A DNA stretch of 64,000 nucleotides from Flavobacteriales bacterium. Its GTDB lineage: Bacteria; Bacteroidota; Bacteroidia; Flavobacteriales_F; PHOS-HE28. Location of the stretch: the NCBI GenBank assembly GCA_020852835.1, contig JADZAC010000030.1:18479-82478 (forward strand). Direction: 5' to 3'. Positions 10,797 to 19,028 of this stretch are shown piece by piece. Positions within the stretch are counted from its first letter, which is position 1, and each line of letters begins with the position of its first letter. Under the pieces are notes generated by a model. The model saw only the letters and a program-made list of their open reading frames with translations, was not told where the DNA came from and did no database searches. The translations under genes and the position numbers were made by a program.

Positions 10797-12803
10797 CTAA
10801 AGCACGCGGATCTCCGTTCTGCGGTTCAGGGCCTTGTTGGCCCGCGTATCGTTGGGCGCAACGGGATCGGCAGCACCATAGCCCTTGGCCTCCAATCGCC
10901 CGGGCGCAATGCCGTGGGCCACGAGCCAGTCCACCACGGCTTGCGCGCGCAAGTCGCTGAGCTCCTGGTTGGGAACAGGTCCTATATCGCTGTCGGTATA
11001 CCCACCGATCTCCACCCGTATGGCCGAGTGCAGCTTGAGGAATTCGGCCAGGGCCTGCAGTTCCACCATCGAAGCCGTATCCAATTGATAGGTATCGTGA
11101 TCAAAGAAGATATTGCGCATCACCTCCGCGTTGCCGGCTGTAACGGGTTTGAGGTCCACGTTGATCTCTGCCGCACCGGCGGGGCCGGCCACATGTTCGG
11201 AGTGCAGCAAGTAGCCATCGGCTTTCACGTGCATGGCGTAGGGCTTTCCGGCGGGCACCTCCGCCTCAAACCGGCCCGTGGTGCCATCCACGCGGATCGC
11301 CGTTTGGAAAGCCGGGTCATCCAAGCCCATCAGTTCCACGGTGGCTTCCATAGGCTGCATCATTTTCAGCCCTTTAACAAAACCGATCAGCCGCACCATC
11401 GCCTGGTCCATGACCGGCGCACCACCTCCGGCACTGGCCAACATGGCCACCTGCCCGGTGCCGGCCGCGGCGGGGAAGTCCACCCGGTAAATGTCGTCTT
11501 CGCCCACCCCGCCCGGGCGCACGCTGTTGAAGTAGCCGGAGCGGCCATCGGCAGTGAGCACCAGGAACTGGTCATCACCGGGTGAATTCACCGGCCAGCC
11601 CAAGTTCACGGGCTTGGACCAATGGCTTGCCGTTCGGGTACACTTGAACAGGTCGTAGCCGCCCATGGAATTGTGGCCCTCGCTGGCAAAATAGAGGGCA
11701 CTGCCGTCGGCGGTCACGAATACCCCTTCTTCATCATACCCGGTATTGATGTCCGGACCCAGGTTTTCGGCCATGCCCCAAGTGCCCAGTGCATCATTCC
11801 AAGGGCATCGGTAAATATCCCCACCTCCTTGGCCACCGCCGCACCTGCTGACGAAATAGAGCCATTTGCCGTCTGCCGTGGGCCATGCGCTGCTCTCCTG
11901 GGCCTTGCTGTTCACCGTGGCCGGCAGCGGCACAGGCGCGGCCCATCCGGTGGCCGTGCGCTTGCACGCGAACAGGTCTCCCCCATTGCGTTCATCGCGG
12001 TACACGATCATGTTTTCGCCGCTGAGGGCAACAGTGGCATCATTGTGCATGCTGTTCAGCCCACCGCTGGCGGGCACCGGGTCCGACCAGCCATTGGCGG
12101 TCCAGGTGCTGTGGAAAATGTCTTCATACCAGTTGTTGTTCACCTTGTTGATCTTGCCACCGGTGGTTTCCGGCCGCCGGCTGGTGAAGTACAGGTTACC
12201 GTTGCCGTCCAAGAGCGCACCGTATTCGCTGCCGGCGGTGTTGATGCCCTGGCCTGCCCCGGTGACCAAGGCAGCGGATGGCTCGCGCATCAGGGCCATG
12301 CCACTGTTGCATTCATGAATGTGCTTGTCCACCAGGTAGTACGTACGGTCCGGATCGGGCGTACTTCGCAAGCGCTCCTGGTGGCGCCTGAAACAGGCAA
12401 CCGCCTCCTCCCAGCGGGCATTCAATTGCAGGGCATATCCCAGCAGGAACTGCACCCGGGGCAAGCCGGGATCCAGCTCCGCGGCCCGCTGCAAATGTTC
12501 CAATGCGGTGGAAGGTGCCGGGCCGTTCAACAGGCAAATGCCCATCTTCAGGTTCAACTCGGCATTGTCGGGATTGATGGCGAAGGCTTGCCGGTAGGCG
12601 TCCATGGCCTTGTCGTGGTCCACACCACCCTTGTCGGCCCAGGCGTCGGCATCCTTGATCGCGGCCAGCGCCTGCTTGAGCCGGGCGGCATCGGTAACAT
12701 GCCCGATATCGAAGGGTATGCTCCCGGAAGCGCCTGTGCTTTGGGCCTGCAGACCAGTGCCTGCCCAGGCAACGAACACGGCGAGAACTGTAATACGGGC
12801 CAT
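10797..12803 (-). CDS. PorE-like OmpA family protein (TPR, PD40 propeller, OmpA-C)
   Basis: 668 residues in the domain order of Porphyromonas PorE, a T9SS-associated periplasmic/outer-membrane protein. Signal peptide MARITVLAVFVAWAGTGLQA; TPR-like helices about residues 45-160 (AINPDNAELNLKMGICLL, AAELDPGLPRVQFLLGYAL); a beta-propeller of PD40-type blades about 180-440 (LYFTSRRP, GKWLYFVSR, ALYFASEGHNSMGGYDLF); a carboxypeptidase-regulatory-like Ig domain about 460-540; a C-terminal OmpA peptidoglycan-binding domain (LSDLRAQAVVDWL, NKALNRRTEI). The signal peptide lacks a lipobox Cys, whereas PorE is a lipoprotein. Start taken at the signal-peptide Met; upstream ATGs lack a signal sequence. 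Divergent from the M42 peptidase gene. Confidence 0.85.
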   Translation of the reverse strand: MARITVLAVFVAWAGTGLQAQSTGASGSIPFDIGHVTDAARLKQALAAIKDADAWADKGGVDHDKAMDAYRQAFAINPDNAELNLKMGICLLNGPAPSTALEHLQRAAELDPGLPRVQFLLGYALQLNARWEEAVACFRRHQERLRSTPDPDRTYYLVDKHIHECNSGMALMREPSAALVTGAGQGINTAGSEYGALLDGNGNLYFTSRRPETTGGKINKVNNNWYEDIFHSTWTANGWSDPVPASGGLNSMHNDATVALSGENMIVYRDERNGGDLFACKRTATGWAAPVPLPATVNSKAQESSAWPTADGKWLYFVSRCGGGQGGGDIYRCPWNDALGTWGMAENLGPDINTGYDEEGVFVTADGSALYFASEGHNSMGGYDLFKCTRTASHWSKPVNLGWPVNSPGDDQFLVLTADGRSGYFNSVRPGGVGEDDIYRVDFPAAAGTGQVAMLASAGGGAPVMDQAMVRLIGFVKGLKMMQPMEATVELMGLDDPAFQTAIRVDGTTGRFEAEVPAGKPYAMHVKADGYLLHSEHVAGPAGAAEINVDLKPVTAGNAEVMRNIFFDHDTYQLDTASMVELQALAEFLKLHSAIRVEIGGYTDSDIGPVPNQELSDLRAQAVVDWLVAHGIAPGRLEAKGYGAADPVAPNDTRANKALNRRTEIRVL

Positions 12804-12881
12804 GTGGTGGTGCCGGATTTTTTTCCCGGCGGGCTGTTTATACGCAGCCCTTCCGACGAAGTTCCCCTTTGGCCTGACAAA

Positions 12882-12889
12882 TACATTTG
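12882..12889 (+). promoter_or_regulatory. -7 element upstream of the M42 peptidase gene
   Basis: TACATTTG is a perfect TAnnTTTG 34 nt before ATG 12924, in the divergent region shared with the PorE-like gene. A TTTG at 12868-12871 is closer than the usual -33 spacing. Confidence 0.45.
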
Positions 12890-12923
12890 CCGCATCGGCA
12901 AACAACCGTAACCAGCCAACACC

Positions 12924-14066
12924 ATGGCCAAACAGCCCAGCGGAAAAAAACACAGCCCATCGCGGCCGGCAAGCCGTGCCAAAACCGATCCGATCCTCAC
13001 CCGGCAGTCCATGGCCTTCATGGAGCGCTACCTGAACAATGCCAGCCCCACCGGCTTTGAAAGCAGCGGCCAGCGGCTATGGCTGGACTACATCAAGCCA
13101 TGGGTTGACACCCAATTCACCGATCCGTACGGCACCGCCGTGGGCGTGATCAATCCCGGCGCCAAATACAAGGTGGTGATCGAGGCACATGCGGATGAGA
13201 TCAGCTGGTTCGTGCACTACATCACCAAGGAAGGCTTCATCTACCTGCGCCGCAACGGGGGCAGTGACCACATGATCGCCCCCAGCAAGCGGGTGAACAT
13301 CCACACGGACAAAGGTTTGGTGAAGGCCATCTTCGGCTGGCCGGCGATCCATGTCCGCAATGGCAAGAACGACCCCGCCCCGTCCCCGGAGAACATCTTC
13401 CTGGATTGTGGTTGCGCCAGCAAGGAGGAAGTGGAAAAACTGGGCATACACGTGGGCTGCGTGGTGACCTACGAGGACGAATTCATGGTGCTCAACCAGG
13501 ACACCTTCGTGGGCCGCGCCCTGGACAACCGCATGGGCGGGTTCATGATCGCCGAAGTGGCCCGCCTGCTTAAGGAGCGCAAGGTGAAGCTGCCCTTCGG
13601 GCTGTACATCACCAACAGCGTGCAGGAGGAAGTGGGGCTGCGAGGCGCGGAAATGATCGTGGAACGCATCCGGCCCGATCTGGCCTTGGTGACCGACGTG
13701 ACCCACGACACACAGTCCCCCATGATGAACAAGATCCAGAGCGGGGACATCGCCTGCGGCAAGGGCCCCGTGCTATCGTACGGCCCGGCCGTGCACAACA
13801 ACGTACTGAAGAAGGTGGTGGCGGCAGCCACTGCCGGGAAGATCCCCTTCCAGCGCGCGGCCGTAAGCCGGGCCACCGGAACGGACACCGATGCCTTCGC
13901 CTATGGCGCCGCCGGCGTGCCCAGTGCATTGATCAGCCTGCCCCTTCGCTACATGCACACCACGGTGGAGAGCGTGAACCGCCAGGATGTGGAGAACGTG
14001 ATCCGCTTGATGTTGGCCACCTTGGGCAGCCTGAAGGCCAACGAGGACCTGCGCTACATCAAGTGA
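12924..14066 (+). CDS. M42 family metallopeptidase (glutamyl aminopeptidase/endoglucanase-like)
   Basis: 380 residues, cytoplasmic. Co-catalytic metal ligands of the family are all visible: His/Asp in VVIEAHADEISW (about residue 93), Asp in VGRALDNRMGG (about 198), the Glu pair in SVQEEVGLRG (about 233), Asp in LVTDVTHDT (about 255) and His in RYMHTTVES (about 345). Members form tetrahedral dodecamers that trim N-terminal residues from peptides. A Lys/Ser-rich N-terminal extension of ~25 residues precedes the conserved part, so a later start (MAFMERYLN) is possible. The following small membrane gene starts 13 bp after it. Confidence 0.9.
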   Translation: MAKQPSGKKHSPSRPASRAKTDPILTRQSMAFMERYLNNASPTGFESSGQRLWLDYIKPWVDTQFTDPYGTAVGVINPGAKYKVVIEAHADEISWFVHYITKEGFIYLRRNGGSDHMIAPSKRVNIHTDKGLVKAIFGWPAIHVRNGKNDPAPSPENIFLDCGCASKEEVEKLGIHVGCVVTYEDEFMVLNQDTFVGRALDNRMGGFMIAEVARLLKERKVKLPFGLYITNSVQEEVGLRGAEMIVERIRPDLALVTDVTHDTQSPMMNKIQSGDIACGKGPVLSYGPAVHNNVLKKVVAAATAGKIPFQRAAVSRATGTDTDAFAYGAAGVPSALISLPLRYMHTTVESVNRQDVENVIRLMLATLGSLKANEDLRYIK

Positions 14067-14079
14067 GCGGCCAGCGCTG

Positions 14080-14766
14080 ATGCGCATACAACTGGACGAC
14101 AACCAGCGCGGGGCGGTGCACTACCTGCTTGGCGGGGTGCTGGTGGTTTGTGCCGTACGCGGCCTGGCCTGGGCCTTGGAGGTGTTTGGCCCCGCTCCTA
14201 CGCCAGCGGGGGCGGTGCTCCGCCCCTTTCAGCACGGATACTGGGGCATGCGCAATGAACTGGCCGTGGTGAGCACCACCGCCGGGCTCTCCGAGCGCAT
14301 GGTGCTGGCCGTGGTGTGCGCGGTAGGCGCCTCGGTGGCAATGGCGCTGGCCGCAGCCGCGTTCCTGCGCAAGTGGCCCCGTGCCGGCCTTTGGCTTGCG
14401 CGCACCACCTTGGTGCTGGTGCTGGCCTGGTCGCTGTATGCGGCCCTGATGCTGCCCATGAAGGAATCGCGCATCGTGGACGGCATGCTGGTGGTGACCA
14501 CCAGGCGCTCTATCGTCGGCGATATCCCCGCACCGTTCAGCGCCCGGCCACAGCGGTACCCGCGCAGCCGCATCGCCCGGATCCAGGTCAAGGAGGTGCC
14601 GCCGGTGCGGGGATGCGACGGCCGCATCCTGCTGGAAAAGGTGGTCCATGAGGGAAAGCCACCGGAGGCAATGGCAGCGGAGACGGGCGTTTGCCCGGAG
14701 CAGCGCTTGGCCCGGTTGCGCAATGGCAGCGAAGCCGCCGCCTTGTTGGAACGGGAGCTGCGCTGA
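14080..14766 (+). CDS. Membrane protein of unknown function, 228 residues
   Basis: Three hydrophobic helices are visible (about residues 13-33, 75-97 and 105-125), followed by a basic, soluble C-terminal half (residues 130-228). No domain is recognised. It starts 13 bp after the M42 gene and probably shares its transcript. High GC and amino-acid composition rich in Ala, Val and Arg are in line with its neighbours. Confidence 0.7.
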   Translation: MRIQLDDNQRGAVHYLLGGVLVVCAVRGLAWALEVFGPAPTPAGAVLRPFQHGYWGMRNELAVVSTTAGLSERMVLAVVCAVGASVAMALAAAAFLRKWPRAGLWLARTTLVLVLAWSLYAALMLPMKESRIVDGMLVVTTRRSIVGDIPAPFSARPQRYPRSRIARIQVKEVPPVRGCDGRILLEKVVHEGKPPEAMAAETGVCPEQRLARLRNGSEAAALLERELR

Positions 14767-14826
14767 GGCCGGGAACAGCCTGCACCAAGTATGGCGTAAT
14801 TTGGCTGCTTCCGCCTCCACCCCCCC

Positions 14827-15267
14827 ATGCACATCCACTTGGTCACCCCGGGCGAAACCCATGCGTTGCGGCAATTGGTGTTGCGCCCAGGCCGGCCAGT
14901 GGCGGAAATGGAATGGCCGTTGGACCACGCTACTGGCAGCTTCCATGTGGGCATGGACGGTGGTGCAACCGGCGGCTTGGTCTGCATAGCCTCCTTTGTG
15001 CCCGAGCAGAACGCCCACCTGGCGGGCAAGGCACAATTCCGTTTGCGGGGCATGGCCACGGCGCCCGGGCACCAAGGTTGCGGGTACGGGGCAGCGGTGC
15101 TGCGCTTCGGCCTGGAACAAGCCCGTGCCCGGCAAGCGGACTTGATCTGGTGCAACGCCCGCGAGCGCGCGGTTCCCTTCTATCGCCGGGAAGGATTCCT
15201 GATCGGGGGCCCGGCATTTGAAATCGTCGGCATCGGCCTGCACCACTTGATGCACCTGCGGCTGTGA
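14827..15267 (+). CDS. GNAT family N-acetyltransferase
   Basis: 146 residues with the GNAT acetyl-CoA pocket: RLRGMATAPGHQGCGYGAAVL (residues about 76-96) corresponds to motif A (Q/RxxGxG/A), and AVPFYRREGFLIGGP to motif B with the typical FYxxxGF. The acceptor is unknown. TAATTTG (14797-14803), a shortened -7-like element, lies 23 nt upstream. Its stop overlaps the GTG start of the following glycosyltransferase, so the two are translationally coupled. Confidence 0.85.
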   Translation: MHIHLVTPGETHALRQLVLRPGRPVAEMEWPLDHATGSFHVGMDGGATGGLVCIASFVPEQNAHLAGKAQFRLRGMATAPGHQGCGYGAAVLRFGLEQARARQADLIWCNARERAVPFYRREGFLIGGPAFEIVGIGLHHLMHLRL

Positions 15268-16694
15268 CACCCCGGAAGCACGCATATAGCGGGTGGCTGA
15301 TCACCGCCTTGGTGCTGGTGAACCTGGCGCTCAAGCTCGCATGGACCGGGGTGAACGAACTGGCCGGCGACGAGCCGTTCACCGTGTACTGGTCGCTGCG
15401 CCCGTGGAGCGAGCTCTTCAGCATGCTGCGCACGGAGAACAATCCACCGCTCTACTTCCTGCTGATGCACGGCTGGATGAAGCTGGTGCCGTTGGATCCG
15501 GCCTGGCTGCGGGTGCCATCGGCCCTCTTCAGTGCGCTCACCGTATGGCCGCTGTTCCTGCTGGGGAGGCGTTTGGGCGGCACCTTGGCCGGGCTTACCG
15601 CCGCATTGCTCTTCACGTTCAGCCAGCACAGCTACGCATTTGCCCACGAGGTGCGCGCCTACCCGCTGCTGGTGCTGTCTTGCACCTGGGCCGTGTGGCA
15701 ACTGGTGCGCCTGGCGGACGACCACCGGCGGCATCCCTCCCAGCGTCCGCGGTCCATCGTTTGGCTGGTGGCGGCCAATGCCTTGGCCACGTGGGCCCAT
15801 TACTTCGGGTGGCTGATGGTCGGCCTGGAGATCTTCCTGGTGTTCGTGGTGCCCCTGCTGCGCACGGTGAGGGTGAAGATGCTGGCGGCCGCGATGCTCA
15901 CGGCGGTCTGCAGCTTGCCGATCTTGGGCATTCTGTTCGCAAGGGCCGGTCACAGCCTGGGGCAAGGCACCTGGGTTGGGCCGCCCGGATGGGAGGAGCC
16001 CTATAACATGCTCCTGCGCTGGTCCAACGCCCCGGTGGTCACCGTGGCCTTGCTGCTGCTCATCACCGGGGCGGCGGTTTACCGGCGCAAACGGCTGCGG
16101 AGCTCCGCCATGGCCATTCCCCTGTACTGGGCACTGCTCCCGCTGGCGGGCATGTTTCTGGTGTCCTTCCTGATCCCCATATACATCGACCGCTACCTGT
16201 TGTTCGCCTCCGCCGGCTACTACCTGCTGGTGGCATTGGCGGCGCAAGCGCTTCCGGGCAGCAAGTACCTGCGCTTGGGGGTGTCCGCCGTGTGCGTGGT
16301 GGCCATGGCCGCCACCTTCACCCCTTGGAAAGGCAACGGCCTGCACCCTTCCCGCGTGGTGGCCCAGGCCAGCGCATGGCGCAATGGCCCGACCGTGGTG
16401 CTGATCCAACCACCTTGGTACAACCTCACCTATGCCTGGGCCAAGGACCCGCAGCTTTTCCGCAGCGCCGCCCCGTTTGAACTGACCTTGCGCGAGCAGG
16501 GCATCCTGCCTGTGCAAGGGGATCTGGCCGTACCCTTGGACAGTGCGGTGCACACGGTGGTGCACATCGACGCATGGGCAGCCTTGACCGACCCCCGGGG
16601 ACTGGTGTTGCGCACGCTTCGAACGCAGTTCAACTTGGTGGATTCCGTGGAGGCGGACAAGAAAGTATACCTCCGCCGGTTCACGCGCCGGTGA
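15264..16694 (+). CDS. GT39-like membrane glycosyltransferase with GTG start
   Basis: 476 residues with about ten transmembrane segments between residues 8 and 360 and a soluble C-terminal domain. The first extracytoplasmic loop holds the GT-C acidic motif (NELAGDEPFTVYW, about residue 33), and NNPPLYFLLMHGW is the conserved following block of the PMT/ArnT superfamily. It should use a polyprenyl-linked sugar at the outer face of the inner membrane; sugar and acceptor are unknown. The start codon is GTG at 15264, within a GTGA overlap with the acetyltransferase stop. It resembles the gene at 4304-5851 in plan. Confidence 0.85.
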   Translation: MTPRKHAYSGWLITALVLVNLALKLAWTGVNELAGDEPFTVYWSLRPWSELFSMLRTENNPPLYFLLMHGWMKLVPLDPAWLRVPSALFSALTVWPLFLLGRRLGGTLAGLTAALLFTFSQHSYAFAHEVRAYPLLVLSCTWAVWQLVRLADDHRRHPSQRPRSIVWLVAANALATWAHYFGWLMVGLEIFLVFVVPLLRTVRVKMLAAAMLTAVCSLPILGILFARAGHSLGQGTWVGPPGWEEPYNMLLRWSNAPVVTVALLLLITGAAVYRRKRLRSSAMAIPLYWALLPLAGMFLVSFLIPIYIDRYLLFASAGYYLLVALAAQALPGSKYLRLGVSAVCVVAMAATFTPWKGNGLHPSRVVAQASAWRNGPTVVLIQPPWYNLTYAWAKDPQLFRSAAPFELTLREQGILPVQGDLAVPLDSAVHTVVHIDAWAALTDPRGLVLRTLRTQFNLVDSVEADKKVYLRRFTRR

Positions 16695-16721
16695 GCCGCC
16701 TCCCGCCATTCATCCATGGGA

Positions 16722-16743
16722 ATTTTCCATCCATGGAAATTTA
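16722..16743. promoter_or_regulatory. A/T-rich imperfect palindrome upstream of S9 peptidase gene
   Basis: AATTTTCCAT and ATGGAAATTT face each other across two bases, an A/T-rich island in a GC-rich intergenic region of 95 bp. It could be an operator or part of a promoter. A -7-like TAGTTTCG lies at 16778-16785, 4 nt before the start codon. Confidence 0.3.
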
Positions 16744-16789
16744 TCCACGGCACAGACCAAGGCGGTTGGCAGCCCGTTAGTTTCGTTCC

Positions 16790-18742
16790 ATGAAAACCAC
16801 AGGCTTTACCCTCGCCCTGGCCGTGGCCGCCGCTTTCAGCGGATGCACATCGGCCGAAAAACAACCGGATGCGGCAGCCGCCCCGTTGGTGCCCCCGCCC
16901 ACCATCCCGGTGAAGGAATTCTTCAAGAACCCCGAGAAGGCCGGCTTCCGCATCAGCCCGGACGGCAACTACTTCAGCTACCGCGCACCCTGGCACAACC
17001 GCATGAACATCTTCGTGCAACCGGTGGAAGGCGGGGAAGCCGTGCAGGTAACGCACGATACCGTCCGCGACGTGGGCGGCTACTTCTGGAAAGGCGACCG
17101 CCTGCTCTACGCACGCGACATCAACGGCGACGAGAACATGATCGTCTTCAGCGCCAGTAAGGACGGCAAGGATGTGAAGGCCCTGACCCCCGAAAAAGGC
17201 GTGCGTGCCGGGGTGATGGACGACCTGCACAACATCCCCGGCATGGAGCAGCGCGTGATCATCCAAATGAACAAGCGCAACCCGCAGGTGTTCGACCCCT
17301 ACCTGGTGAACATCGTGACCGGAGAAACCAAGGCGCTGTATGACAACAAGGAGAACTTCGAGGGGTGGATCACCGACCACACCGGCACCATCCGCATCGC
17401 CACCAAGACCGACGGCACCGACCAAGTGATCTACTACCGGGCCTCGGACAAGGAACCCTTCCAGGAGTACATGCGCACGGGCTTCAAGGACAGCTTCCAG
17501 CCCCTGTTCTTCACGTTTGACAACAAGAACCTTTACGTGAGCAGCAACCTCAACGGCCGGGATAAGGCCGCGATCGTGGAGTGGGACCTGGCCGGCAAGA
17601 AGGAGATCAAGGAACTCTATGCCAACCCGGACTACGACGTGGACGGACTGGACTACAGCCGCAAGCGCCAGGTGCTCACCATGGTGACCTGGACGGGCGA
17701 AAAGAGCGAGCGCAAGATCCTGGACCCGGAAACCCAAAGCCTGTATGACAAGCTGGGCGCCCAAATGAAAGGTTATGAATACTGGGTGTACGGCGAGAAC
17801 GACAACGAGGACAAGTTCATGGTATGGTCCGGCAACGACAGGATGCCCGGCCAATACTGGTTCTACGATGCCACCACGGACAAGACCAAGGAGATGGCCA
17901 CCCTGTACCCGGGCCTGAAGGAAGAGGACCTGGCGGAAATGAAGCCCATCAGCTACCAGAGCCGTGACGGCCTCACCATCCACGGCTACCTCACCCTGCC
18001 CAAGGGCCGGGAGGCCAAGAACCTGCCGGTGGTGATCAACCCGCACGGCGGCCCGTGGGCGCGTGACAGTTGGGGCTACAACTCCGAGGCCCAGCTGCTG
18101 GCCAACCGCGGCTATGCCGTATTGCAGATGAACTTCCGAGGCAGCACCGGCTACGGCCGCAAGTTCTGGGAGGCCAGCTTCAAGCAATGGGGCAAGACCA
18201 TGCAGAACGACATCAGCGACGGCGTGAAATGGCTCGTGGACCAAGGCATCGCCGACCCCAAGCGCGTGGCCATCTACGGCGGCAGTTACGGTGGCTACGC
18301 CACCCTGGCCGGCATCACCTTCACCCCCGAGCTCTACGCCTGCGCCGTGGACTACGTGGGCGTGAGCAACCTCTTCACCTTCATGAACACCGTGCCGCCC
18401 TACTGGGAGCCGTTCAAGAAGATGATGTACGAGATGGTGGGCGACCCCAAGCAGGACAGCCTGTTGATGCGTGAGGCTTCACCGGTGTTCCATGCGGACA
18501 AGATCGTCTGCCCCCTCTTTATCGCCCAAGGCGCGCACGACCCGCGCGTGAACAAGGATGAGAGCGACCAGATGGTGGCCGCCCTGAAGGCCCGCGGCGT
18601 GGAGGTGGAATACATGGTGAAGGACAATGAGGGCCACGGCTTCCACAACGAGGAAAACCGCCTGGAATTCTACAACGCCATGGACAATTTCCTGGATGCC
18701 CACATCGGCAGCGGGTACCAGGCGGCGGCCGTAGCGAAGTAG
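16790..18742 (+). CDS. S9 family peptidase, exported lipoprotein (prolyl oligopeptidase/DPP-like)
   Basis: 650 residues. The N-terminus MKTTGFTLALAVAAAFSGC carries a lipobox with Cys at about residue 19, so the enzyme is probably a periplasmic or outer-membrane lipoprotein. Residues about 50-380 form a beta-propeller. The C-terminal alpha/beta-hydrolase domain has the nucleophile Ser in YGGSYGGYATLAG (about residue 500), Asp in GAHDPRVNKDESDQM (about 585) and His in NEGHGFHNEENR (about 620). The family removes dipeptides or cleaves short peptides, often after Pro or acylated residues. A strong terminator follows. Confidence 0.92.
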   Translation: MKTTGFTLALAVAAAFSGCTSAEKQPDAAAAPLVPPPTIPVKEFFKNPEKAGFRISPDGNYFSYRAPWHNRMNIFVQPVEGGEAVQVTHDTVRDVGGYFWKGDRLLYARDINGDENMIVFSASKDGKDVKALTPEKGVRAGVMDDLHNIPGMEQRVIIQMNKRNPQVFDPYLVNIVTGETKALYDNKENFEGWITDHTGTIRIATKTDGTDQVIYYRASDKEPFQEYMRTGFKDSFQPLFFTFDNKNLYVSSNLNGRDKAAIVEWDLAGKKEIKELYANPDYDVDGLDYSRKRQVLTMVTWTGEKSERKILDPETQSLYDKLGAQMKGYEYWVYGENDNEDKFMVWSGNDRMPGQYWFYDATTDKTKEMATLYPGLKEEDLAEMKPISYQSRDGLTIHGYLTLPKGREAKNLPVVINPHGGPWARDSWGYNSEAQLLANRGYAVLQMNFRGSTGYGRKFWEASFKQWGKTMQNDISDGVKWLVDQGIADPKRVAIYGGSYGGYATLAGITFTPELYACAVDYVGVSNLFTFMNTVPPYWEPFKKMMYEMVGDPKQDSLLMREASPVFHADKIVCPLFIAQGAHDPRVNKDESDQMVAALKARGVEVEYMVKDNEGHGFHNEENRLEFYNAMDNFLDAHIGSGYQAAAVAK

Positions 18743-18758
18743 CGCCCGGCATCCTGTG

Positions 18759-18798
18759 AAGCAGAAAGCGCCCGGAAAAACCCGGGTGCTTTCTGCTT
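18759..18798 (+). terminator. Intrinsic-type terminator after S9 peptidase gene
   Basis: AAGCAGAAAGC (18759-18769) pairs with GCTTTCTGCTT (18788-18798), extended by CCCGG/CCGGG around an A-rich loop. It lies 16 bp after the stop codon. Confidence 0.85.
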
Positions 18799-19028
18799 AT
18801 CCGCAATAACAGAACCTCCGGTATTGTCCATTGCGATTTCCACGCAACGTTGTCCATCCTGATGGTTATCTTCCAACAAGTGGGGGATAACGACGGGGTC
18901 TCATCAATGGCCAGAGCACCTGCATCAATCACACGTTCTCAAATACTCCCCTATCTTAGCAATGGCGCGGCGTTCCCCATAATCCGGAACTGCTGCTGCA
19001 TGATCCGGGTCACCAAAGCCGTCCACCA

